From NCBI GenBank assembly GCA_002083365.1, contig LVWS01000036.1, forward strand, positions 1-9,134: DNA of 9,134 nt. The letters are read 5' to 3'. Source of the stretch: Nitrospira sp. SG-bin1 (GTDB taxonomy: Bacteria > Nitrospirota > Nitrospiria > Nitrospirales > Nitrospiraceae). The position numbers were made by a program, and so were the translations under genes. Positions 1-5,825 of this stretch are shown piece by piece (position 1 is the first letter of the stretch; each line of letters opens with the position of its first letter). The notes under the pieces were generated by a model. The model was not told where the DNA came from and ran no database searches. It saw only the letters and a list, made by a program, of their open reading frames with translations.

Positions 1-400
1 CGAGGTCGATGCGTTTGATGAGTTCTGCATAATTCCCATGAAGGCTCGGAAGGAGACGGTGAAGGCAGGCGCAGGCAGCCGCCTGTACCTCGTCAGGTGG
101 CGGCTCGTGATGATCACCCGCAATGGTCAGTTCCCGTAGGAAGGCTTCATTCCGACGAGCTTCGGCTCCATGGGACCGATAGTAATCGGCCACCGTATGG
201 CGAAGGATGCGGTAGAACCAGGCAAGCACACTCTCCTCATTGTGCAATGAGTGAGCGGAGGCGACCGCACGGGTGAGGCTTTGCTGAAGAATATCGTCCA
301 CGAGGGCTTCTTCGCCGACTCGACGGCGAACGAACTGTCTAAAGGCGGACTCGTTCTCCAGAAGTCGTTGCATGGCCCCGCTCGTGGTTCCTTCCTGCAT
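1..400 (-). CDS. ECF-type RNA polymerase sigma factor (3' end outside window)
   Basis: The first 133 residues of a sigma-70 family factor of the ECF type are visible. Residues about 17-80 form region 2: FRQFVRRRVG, then DDILQQSLTRA (core-binding helix), then LAWFYRILRHTVADYYR (the -10-recognising helix). A short charged linker (EPPPDE) follows, and region 4 begins around residue 106 with a C-x-C (110, 112) and LLPSLHGNYAELIKRIDL. The helix-turn-helix proper lies beyond base 1. The ATG at 400 is preceded by GGAGG with a 6-nt spacer, and an in-frame TGA at 415-413 rules out a longer N-terminus. It begins 16 nt after the dsbA-like stop codon, so the two are probably co-transcribed. No anti-sigma factor gene is visible, but downstream sequence is missing. 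By family it should direct polymerase to stress or envelope promoters; the regulon cannot be seen. Family call is firm, role is not. Confidence 0.85.
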   Translation of the reverse strand, partial: MQEGTTSGAMQRLLENESAFRQFVRRRVGEEALVDDILQQSLTRAVASAHSLHNEESVLAWFYRILRHTVADYYRSHGAEARRNEAFLRELTIAGDHHEPPPDEVQAAACACLHRLLPSLHGNYAELIKRIDL

Positions 401-416
401 CCGCGCCCTCCATCAC

Positions 417-1070
417 TCACTTTTTCGCGTCGGCATCGAGGATGCTCCGGATGATGGTGATGACATTCTCCGGCGTCATGTTCGTCCCATCCACTTTGAT
501 GTTCCCGTCCAGCAAGAGCGACGGTGTTGACGACACCTTGATCCGCTCGCCCCATCGACGTCCTTCCTCGAACAGCCGGGCCGGTTTTCCACTTTCCAGT
601 CCGGCCTCGAATGCCGCGGCGTCCAGGCCGACCTCCTTGATCAATATGGACCGAATCGAACGATCCAGTACCCCGTCCAACTTTTCCTTGTGAATGGTGC
701 GGAACAACACGGCCTTCATCTGGTCGCCCTTGCCCATCATCTTGGCCTGCTCATACATATCAAACGGCGTCGGCAGTTTCCCAGGAATCACCGGGAACCC
801 AACCATGGTGATTTCGACCTTGTCCCCAAACTCCTTCTGGAGCAGCGGCACCCCGGTTTCCTCGAAATGATGGCAATGCGGGCAGTAGAAGTCCGCGAAC
901 TCGACCACCTTTACCTTCCCCGGTTGATGGGTCGACGGCTCATCCTTCAATATTTCAAACTTCCCCTTCAATTCCGGCTTGGCCGCTGTCCCCGTGAACG
1001 GCATCCCCAATATCCAGATCATCCCCCCTACGGCTACAAGCCCGGTCTTCCACGTCGTCGAACGATGCAT
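417..1070 (-). CDS. DsbA-family periplasmic thiol:disulfide oxidoreductase
   Basis: A 217-residue exported thioredoxin-fold protein. Residues 1-30 are a signal peptide or N-terminal anchor (basic start, hydrophobic VAVGGMIWILGM, cleavage plausible after TAA). The thioredoxin core starts with VKVVEFADFYCPHC; the active-site cysteines are C63 and C66 in CPHC, the DsbA-type dipeptide. A helical insertion covers roughly 95-165, and the cis-proline loop SSTP (P183) precedes the last strand and helix. Length and layout fit the DsbA/thioredoxin_4 group. Members oxidise or shuffle cysteines of secreted proteins. No DsbB partner is in the window. The ATG at 1070 was chosen because GGAG lies 7 nt upstream and the signal peptide starts there; an in-frame start at 1130 would add 20 residues upstream of that site. 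It leads an apparent operon with the ECF sigma gene and diverges from the slp-like gene. Confidence 0.88.
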   Translation of the reverse strand: MHRSTTWKTGLVAVGGMIWILGMPFTGTAAKPELKGKFEILKDEPSTHQPGKVKVVEFADFYCPHCHHFEETGVPLLQKEFGDKVEITMVGFPVIPGKLPTPFDMYEQAKMMGKGDQMKAVLFRTIHKEKLDGVLDRSIRSILIKEVGLDAAAFEAGLESGKPARLFEEGRRWGERIKVSSTPSLLLDGNIKVDGTNMTPENVITIIRSILDADAKK

Positions 1071-1106
1071 ATCCCCTCTCCTTTCCAGTGATAGCCCGAG
1101 GGGCTC

Positions 1107-1112
1107 ATTATA
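1107..1112 (-). promoter_or_regulatory. -10 element of the dsbA-like/sigma operon
   Basis: A perfect TATAAT on the minus strand would place the transcript start near 1100, leaving a leader of about 30 nt that contains the AAAGGAGAGGGG ribosome-binding region. No good -35 exists at 16-18 nt: CGAAAT sits at 17, and a TTGACC box lies only 12 nt upstream. The promoter may therefore need an activator or another sigma factor. Confidence 0.45.
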
Positions 1113-1137
1113 TCCAATGCGGCGGGTCAATTTCGTT

Positions 1138-1153
1138 TGTTATAATCATGCCA
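1138..1153 (+). promoter_or_regulatory. Extended -10 promoter of the slp-like gene, possibly leaderless
   Basis: TGTTATAAT at 1138-1146 matches the extended -10 consensus TGnTATAAT exactly. No convincing -35 is present 17 nt upstream (TGCGGC). Seven bases past the -10 hexamer is base 1153, the A of the slp-like ATG. There is no Shine-Dalgarno sequence before that ATG, so transcription and translation may start at the same base. Only 28 bp separate this hexamer from the divergent TATAAT at 1107-1112, so the two promoters probably compete. Confidence 0.5.
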
Positions 1154-1701
1154 TGCCAAAAATTCGGCAGGCCTTGCTCGCCTCGCTGTTGGTCATCACG
1201 TCCGGCTGTGCCTCGACAGGGGATCAAACCGACATATCTTCCTCCAGCGCGCCACAGATAGCTTTCGCACAGGTCAAGGCCGAGCCTGAATCATTCACGG
1301 GACAGCCGGTGACTTTCGGGGGCAAAGTGCTCAACGCCAGACGTCTGAAGGAAGGGACCAGAATAGAAATTCTACAGCTGCCTCTATCGTCTTCCTCGCA
1401 ACCGACAACGGACCTCAGCAAATCTCAAGGCCGTTTCATGGCCCTGCGGAAAGAATTTCTCGACCCTGCAACGGTTCCGCCCGACACGTTCGTGACCGTG
1501 ACCGGAGAGATGGCCGGCTCCGTCACGTTGCCGCTCGATGAAACGGTGTACACCTACCCGCTCGTGCACATCAACAATCTGCGCGTGTGGGCCGAGGACG
1601 ACGTAGAACCGCCTCGCATCCGCCGACCCATCAGTCCAGGACCGTATTGGGGCCCCTATTGGTCCCCATACTGGAGCCCGTGGCCTTATTATTGGTGGTG
1701 A
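1153..1701 (+). CDS. Slp-family outer-membrane lipoprotein
   Basis: A 182-residue lipoprotein. MPKIRQ, then a short hydrophobic segment (ALLASLLVI), then TSGC gives a lipobox with Cys19 as the likely lipidated residue; Thr at -3 is less usual than Leu. The mature part matches the Slp (starvation-inducible lipoprotein) pattern I know: QVKAEPESFTGQPVTFGGKV, TRIEILQLPL, SQGRF, FLDPATVPPDTFVTVTGE and YTYPLVHINNLRVW. Slp-family proteins are outer-membrane lipoproteins linked to stress or stationary phase in enterobacteria; their biochemical role is poorly defined. The last 21 residues are an odd Tyr/Trp/Pro-rich tail with PYW repeated. The ATG at 1153 is the only start in this frame that leaves an intact lipoprotein signal; the open frame reaches back to 979, but that extension runs through the opposite gene. 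No clear terminator follows. Confidence 0.85.
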   Translation: MPKIRQALLASLLVITSGCASTGDQTDISSSSAPQIAFAQVKAEPESFTGQPVTFGGKVLNARRLKEGTRIEILQLPLSSSSQPTTDLSKSQGRFMALRKEFLDPATVPPDTFVTVTGEMAGSVTLPLDETVYTYPLVHINNLRVWAEDDVEPPRIRRPISPGPYWGPYWSPYWSPWPYYWW

Positions 1702-1800
1702 TCGCCATCGGTCGGAGTCCGTCCGAATTCGCTCCATGAAACGTTCGCCCTTGCCGGATGACGGTGATGTGAAAGAAGGCCCGCTGATTAAGGAGCACGC

Positions 1801-2517
1801 ATGCCGAAGACGCCCCATGGCAAGGACGGTCGGAAGACGCATGCCTCCCCGAACCTCAGCTCATCGGTCGTGACGACGCTGAAGGAAGAAATCGTTCACT
1901 GGCATTATCCACCGGAACATCGGCTGACCGAAGATGAATTGTGCAAGAGATTCGGGGTGAGTCGGAGCCCGGTTCGGGAGGCACTTCGTGTACTGGCCTC
2001 CGACGGCTTCGTCAAAAAACTGTCGAATCGGGGCTACGCGGTGAAGCAGTATACCATCGATGAAATCCAAGAACTGTACGAGGTGCGCTTGGCGTTGGAA
2101 CTCTATACGGTCGAACGTCTGGCCACCAAACCGCCGACAGGACTGGCCGCAGAGCTGGACGACCTCCAGCAAACTTGGACCGAGCTCTTGAAGGCATCCT
2201 CCAAGGCGCCGGAGGAGTTCGCGATCCTGGACACACTCTTTCACGATACCCTCGCCCTCGCCTTAGGCAACAAGTCTCTCCTCCGGCACCTCCGAACCAT
2301 CAATGAACGGTTGACGCTGTTCCGAATGCTGGATTTTGACAGGCCGCATCGCGCCGAACACACCTGTCGCCAACATCTGGAGATTTTGGAGCGGATCATA
2401 GCCAAGGATGCCGCAGGCGCACGGATCGCCATGCAAGACAATATCGAGTCGGGACGCGCCAACATCCACACGGCGGTGAAGGACGCGCTGGCCAGAGCAT
2501 ATCTAAAGAAAACTTAG
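1801..2517 (+). CDS. GntR-family transcriptional regulator, FadR/FCD subfamily
   Basis: A 238-residue cytoplasmic DNA-binding protein. Residues 19-85 form the GntR winged helix: LSSSVVTTLKEEIV, then LTEDELCKRFGVSRSPVREAL (turn and recognition helix, about 43-62), then LASDGFVKKLSNRGYAVK (wing). Residues about 88-230 are the all-helical FCD ligand domain (DEIQELYEVRLALE). Typical FCD metal ligands can be placed at D144, H148 and H192; where the fourth histidine is expected, in an M-x-x-H-I context, there is N214 instead (MQDNI). The family senses small organic acids, often through the bound metal, and usually controls neighbouring catabolic genes. No enzyme gene is adjacent here, so the target is unclear. 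AGGAG sits 5 nt before the ATG. It is separated from the slp-like gene by 99 nt and converges on tonB. Confidence 0.9.
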   Translation: MPKTPHGKDGRKTHASPNLSSSVVTTLKEEIVHWHYPPEHRLTEDELCKRFGVSRSPVREALRVLASDGFVKKLSNRGYAVKQYTIDEIQELYEVRLALELYTVERLATKPPTGLAAELDDLQQTWTELLKASSKAPEEFAILDTLFHDTLALALGNKSLLRHLRTINERLTLFRMLDFDRPHRAEHTCRQHLEILERIIAKDAAGARIAMQDNIESGRANIHTAVKDALARAYLKKT

Positions 2518-2583
2518 GATGCCCCGCCTATTCACCCAACCATGGAACTGTCTACCTGTCCTTCCAGCCGATCTTTTGCCTGT

Positions 2584-2682
2584 TCATCGCCTCTTACGAT
2601 TCCCGTGGTAGCCTTGCCACTTCAATTTACCCAAAGCATGCACCGCGATACCCATCCAGCCGGCGTCCGTACTTAGCGGCAT
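2584..2682 (-). CDS. Possible 32-residue small ORF downstream of tonB
   Basis: An open frame starts at ATG 2682 with AAGG six bases upstream and ends at TGA 2584-2586. It begins 19 nt beyond the tonB stop and is in position to be co-transcribed. The product would be small and basic, with a hydrophobic stretch (GWMGIAVHALGKLKW) and a basic end (GNRKRR). I recognise no family. A frame of this length arises easily by chance, so this is only a candidate. The rest of the 2518-2701 gap shows no T-run terminator or repeat. Confidence 0.18.
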   Translation of the reverse strand: MPLSTDAGWMGIAVHALGKLKWQGYHGNRKRR

Positions 2683-2701
2683 GTCAGCCTTGATCGACAC
2701 A

Positions 2702-3616
2702 CTAATTGGCGAGGCTGTACACGATCGGAAGGCTCACGACGATTTGCGGTTTTCCGATCGCTTGTTTCATATGGAGCGGACAGGCAAGTTTCACCGCCTC
2801 GATCGCCGCCTCGTCAAGCACGTTGTATCCTGAGCTCTTCTGGACGGACACAGCCGCCAGCTGTCCATCGGATCGAATGACGGCCTTGAGAATGACTTTC
2901 CCTTCCTGGCCGTTCATGCGGGCGGAGTTCGGATAACGTTTCAGTTCCGCCACCCGCCGCCACAATGATTCGGCCAGCCAACGATGGTCTGACGCCGCAT
3001 TCTTCGTTACTTGCACTGCTGACATATCCGCATTATTCGTCGGAGACGGCGCCTGAGCAAAAGCATCTTGGGCGAGAGGAACCTCCGGCGTGGGAACCGA
3101 TGGACCAGCATCTCCATCACGCGGAGCCGGTTGGGCCTCACCCGGCTCCGGTAGAGCAGCCGCTGCAACTGGTTCCGGCTCCTTCGAGTCAAACACCGGC
3201 TCGGCTTTCGGCTCAGCCACTTCGGCTCTCCGCTGCTCGACCGACTCCTCATCGACCTGAGAAGGTTCCGGTTTCTGCTCGATCGGCCTGACCGTTTCAG
3301 TCGTCGGCGATATTTGCTCGATTTTCCGCTCCACGGACTTGACTATTTGGGATGTCTCTGCGAGAGGTTTGGTTCGTGACTGAGACGTTATTCTGGCCTG
3401 TGAGTGTTCCGGCGATGCGAGTGATTGGACCTTGTCTGATACGACTTCAGACTTCGATGCTTCCACTAACGCGACATCCCACTGGAACATGTCTTCTTGC
3501 ATGACTGGTTTGATCTGGGCGACCAGCGCGAACGCTAAGCCAACTATTACGCCATGAAGAGCCAGCGATATGACCCAGGCCGGCAAGAAGAATCGAGTTT
3601 CGTCAGTCGATGTCAT
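2702..3616 (-). CDS. tonB: TonB energy-transducing protein
   Basis: A 304-residue TonB. The N-terminus is a short cytoplasmic tail and one membrane helix (about 10-35, FFLPAWVISLALHGVIVGLA). It carries the S-x3-H pair (S17, H21) that in TonB proteins contacts ExbB/ExbD. A long Pro/Glu/Lys periplasmic spacer (about 60-200) follows. The C-terminal TonB domain (about 215-304) shows ELKRYPNSAR, GKVILKAVIRSDG and the signature SSGYNVLDEAAIEAV. It transmits the proton-motive force to outer-membrane TonB-dependent receptors; none, and no exbB/exbD, is visible here. The ATG at 3616 follows AAAGGA at a short 3-nt spacing. An in-frame ATG at 3637 adds 7 residues but has no ribosome-binding site and lies in the tandem repeat, so either start is possible. 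It comes after a terminator, so it is probably transcribed separately from the upstream cluster. Confidence 0.92.
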   Translation of the reverse strand: MTSTDETRFFLPAWVISLALHGVIVGLAFALVAQIKPVMQEDMFQWDVALVEASKSEVVSDKVQSLASPEHSQARITSQSRTKPLAETSQIVKSVERKIEQISPTTETVRPIEQKPEPSQVDEESVEQRRAEVAEPKAEPVFDSKEPEPVAAAALPEPGEAQPAPRDGDAGPSVPTPEVPLAQDAFAQAPSPTNNADMSAVQVTKNAASDHRWLAESLWRRVAELKRYPNSARMNGQEGKVILKAVIRSDGQLAAVSVQKSSGYNVLDEAAIEAVKLACPLHMKQAIGKPQIVVSLPIVYSLAN

Positions 3617-3625
3617 GCTTCCTTT

Positions 3626-3653
3626 ATGACCATACATATATGACCATACATAT
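3626..3653. repeat. Perfect 14-bp tandem repeat (two copies) in the tonB leader
   Basis: ATGACCATACATAT occurs twice without a gap (3626-3639 and 3640-3653). It lies 10 nt before the chosen tonB start and contains AT-rich, partly palindromic cores (CATATATG, CATATG). It overlaps the alternative tonB start at 3637. It could be a duplicated operator half-site or -10 region, or a simple slippage duplication. Confidence 0.8.
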
Positions 3654-3684
3654 GGCGATAAGCAACCCCCAACTCACCGGCCAG

Positions 3685-3730
3685 AAAAAAGTGCGGGGCG
3701 AAGGCCAAGGGAGGTGCACCGACGCCCCGC
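3685..3730 (-). terminator. Rho-independent terminator of the minus-strand cluster
   Basis: Read on the minus strand, GCGGGGCG (3730-3723) pairs with CGCCCCGC (3700-3693), followed by AC and six T (3690-3685). The 22-nt loop contains its own palindrome, GGTGCACC. A second perfect 8-bp stem, GTCCGAGC/GCTCGGAC (3735-3742 with 3755-3762), sits immediately upstream in the transcript. A third small hairpin, GATGGG-TAG-CCCATC, is at 3805-3819. Together they make a structured 3' region after the beta-propeller gene and separate it from tonB. Confidence 0.75.
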
Positions 3731-3862
3731 GCTGGTCCGAGCCGGAGGCAGCCTGCTCGGACAATACACACTTCTCAGGTCAAGCGATACCTTGTGCTGC
3801 AGTTGATGGGTAGCCCATCGGAGTGCATGGAGCCTCCTATGGGTTCCCTGTCCACGACTGAA

Positions 3863-5356
3863 CTAATTGCTCGCCTGGTTACCAGCCTGGGCTGCTCCAG
3901 AGGAAAATACCATCACACCCCCCGGATTTGTCCCAACGGGTACAGATTGTTTTTCCTGGTTATCGATCGCATTGATGATCGTCAGTGAATTAGCTGGCGC
4001 TGCATTGGAGACCACCACATACTTCGCTTCCCCGGCTCCTTGCGCCAGGACATCAAAGTTATGTCCGCCGGTCGCAACGAGAGGAATCTCTCTGAGGAGT
4101 GTGAGAGCCGGAGGAGTCAATGTGGCCCAATCGAATACAAAGAGTCGGTCTTTCTTTGTCGCCGTAGCGCCATTCCCGGCCAAGATGTAGAACCGCTTCG
4201 AGTCAGGAGAAAACTTGAACGCTCCTGGAGAAGTCCCATTGAGCGCCGAATCTAGCTCGGCAGTGGTTAAATTGGCGATAGTCGGCGAGGCGGCACTTAG
4301 ATCAATGACACCAAGTTTTGTCGCTTGTTGCGGAGCGGTCGTTTCGCCACGCAGCAGAAGATACCTACCGTCTGGTGAAATTCCGAAGGAGGTATAGGGA
4401 GTATTGGAGAGATCCCACTTCCTTGAATTCGCCTCAATATATGGAGGACTTGGATTAATCTCGATAATTTCCTTATACCCTTCTTGCAAGCTGTAGATCT
4501 TGTTAGTCGATTTGGACCAGCGAATTCCATGCGGAGCCGAACCGTTGGGGGTGAACGCCGTTGTTAATGGTGTATTCGACTGGTTATCGCAGGTTTCTTT
4601 GCCGGGATTGCACAAGTCGATACGCGCAAGCAACGTAGGCGCACTCGTCAAACCCGGTGTGCCATCCAGCACAGCAATCTCGCCGGCAGTTTCGCTAGAG
4701 ACGAAGACGCGTCCATTGTCTGCAAAAGCTGCAACCTTATGGCCATCAGCTAATAGGCAGGTTGTTCCCAACACTTTAGGGGGCGTGCCGCCGGGGCCGA
4801 GGTGAGAATTGTGAATTACCGTCACGGACCCACCGCCGCCTTGAGCCGCACAATGCACCAGATCATCTCCCGGTGTTGTCGTGTTCTGGGCATTGTCGCC
4901 ATCGTTCATGATCCAGACCACTTCACCATCGTTTCGATCACGATACATATGCACAGGCCTGGTGCCGGTCGGCAGGTTGACCTCGTGAGCCGGAGTTGCA
5001 GCGGTCAATGGATCAATCGTAGCAACCTTATTGGCCGCCGCAAGATTCACGAAAATCCAATCCTCATTCGAAAACTGCATGTCCCCCAGGGCAGCATTCT
5101 CGAATTCGGCCGCGTCAATCGTGTTAACCACTGCGTTACCGGAATCTCCCTTCAACGCCACGCTCGTCAGCGTCTTGTCGCCAGTGTTATTTACAAATAC
5201 GAGCGCACTGCTCGCTCCGGCGCTCCCCCCTGGAGCAGGAGTTCCCGTGGTAGGGGTGGATTCTCCTGCACTGCAGGCAGCGAGGCCGATCAGGGCGAGC
5301 CCTAACACGCCCGTCGCGATATTCGATACGTAGATTTTTCTCTTCATCGTTTCCAT
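3863..5356 (-). CDS. Beta-propeller (YVTN/YncE-like) lipoprotein
   Basis: A 497-residue exported lipoprotein. A basic start (KRK), a hydrophobic segment and GLAAC form a classic lipobox with Cys28 as the anchor. A low-complexity Ser/Thr/Pro/Gly linker (about 29-50) leads into a repetitive beta-rich domain. Blade-like motifs include ISPDGRYLLLRG (about 326), FSPDSKRFYILAG (about 382) and VPVGTNPGGVMVF (about 472), typical of YVTN/WD-like propellers that bind partners rather than catalyse. Four cysteines (168, 200, 248, 256) could form disulfides. No heme motif or enzyme signature is seen. The ATG at 5356 follows AAGGAA at good spacing; ATGs at 5374 and 5347 are alternatives. It is the last gene before the terminator. 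Parts of it, notably about 4200-4620, look more AT-rich than its neighbours. I cannot name a specific function; a role as envelope scaffold or binding protein is inference. Confidence 0.75.
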   Translation of the reverse strand: METMKRKIYVSNIATGVLGLALIGLAACSAGESTPTTGTPAPGGSAGASSALVFVNNTGDKTLTSVALKGDSGNAVVNTIDAAEFENAALGDMQFSNEDWIFVNLAAANKVATIDPLTAATPAHEVNLPTGTRPVHMYRDRNDGEVVWIMNDGDNAQNTTTPGDDLVHCAAQGGGGSVTVIHNSHLGPGGTPPKVLGTTCLLADGHKVAAFADNGRVFVSSETAGEIAVLDGTPGLTSAPTLLARIDLCNPGKETCDNQSNTPLTTAFTPNGSAPHGIRWSKSTNKIYSLQEGYKEIIEINPSPPYIEANSRKWDLSNTPYTSFGISPDGRYLLLRGETTAPQQATKLGVIDLSAASPTIANLTTAELDSALNGTSPGAFKFSPDSKRFYILAGNGATATKKDRLFVFDWATLTPPALTLLREIPLVATGGHNFDVLAQGAGEAKYVVVSNAAPANSLTIINAIDNQEKQSVPVGTNPGGVMVFSSGAAQAGNQASN

Positions 5357-5431
5357 GGCCCGTTCCTTCCTCATTAATTATCGTCTTCCAAATCCCGCGT
5401 GGAACCCAGCCGGCTACTGAGTGAATCTGTT

Positions 5432-5800
5432 TTATGCGATCTGACGAACATCTTGTGGTGGGCCCCGAGGCGGGAATTGGCCATGAAGGGCAGTATCTTG
5501 TAGAGGAATATCACCGAGGCTCCAGACGCGGCTTACCCGAATATCAGTGGAGATTTCTCCGTATCCACCGCCTACCTGAATATCGAGACCACCACAGTGC
5601 CAGGCACAATGATTGTGGCTATGTTGACTGTTCTGTGTCTGTCCTTGCGGGCAATGGGTCCCCGTCCACTGCGGCGCCAGCCCCCCATGCATTGCAGACA
5701 ACGAACCAGCGAGCCAGAGGACAACAGAGCAAGCCGCCAGTGCTCGGGCGAACTGCCTTTTCTTACCTACGCACCAGATTCGCGATCGCCGCCTCGTCAT
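5432..5800 (-). CDS. Small exported His-rich CxWxC protein C
   Basis: About 122 residues from ATG 5800. A very basic N-terminus (RRRSR, KKR) and a hydrophobic segment (ALAACSVVLWLAGSLSA, about 20-36) form a signal peptide. The mature part has scattered His/Cys (THC at 48-50), the cluster HSHNH (60-64) directly before C65-A-W-H-C69, a beta-prone middle, and a tail containing PPRGPP (110-115). Proteins A and B in this window share this plan. The composition recalls DUF2946-type small periplasmic proteins, but I cannot confirm that. Start is uncertain: 5800 has GAGG 9 nt upstream; ATG 5818 lies 7 nt after the barrel stop and would suit translational coupling; 5809 and 5842 are also in frame. Likely role, inferred from ligands: binding a soft metal or acting as a thiol partner of the TlpA-like protein. 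Confidence 0.65.
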   Translation of the reverse strand: MTRRRSRIWCVGKKRQFARALAACSVVLWLAGSLSAMHGGLAPQWTGTHCPQGQTQNSQHSHNHCAWHCGGLDIQVGGGYGEISTDIRVSRVWSLGDIPLQDTALHGQFPPRGPPQDVRQIA

Positions 5801-5825
5801 CCGTCCCATCCTCAACATGCAGGCT

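Noticed and set aside
127..555. 142-residue minus-strand open frame spanning the sigma and dsbA-like genes
   Set aside because: It is out of frame with both, while each of those has family motifs and a good start.
1107..1130. TTGACC as -35 for the dsbA-like gene
   Set aside because: It is only 12 nt from the TATAAT, too close for a sigma-70 promoter.
3638..3862. Cobalamin or other riboswitch upstream of tonB
   Set aside because: I looked for a B12-box-like core and for c-di-GMP-type signatures in the minus-strand leader and found none; the hairpins are better explained by a terminator and 3' structure.
4802..5305. 167-residue plus-strand open frame opposite the propeller lipoprotein
   Set aside because: It is antisense to a gene with a clear lipobox and propeller motifs, has no domain signature, and its start falls inside that gene.
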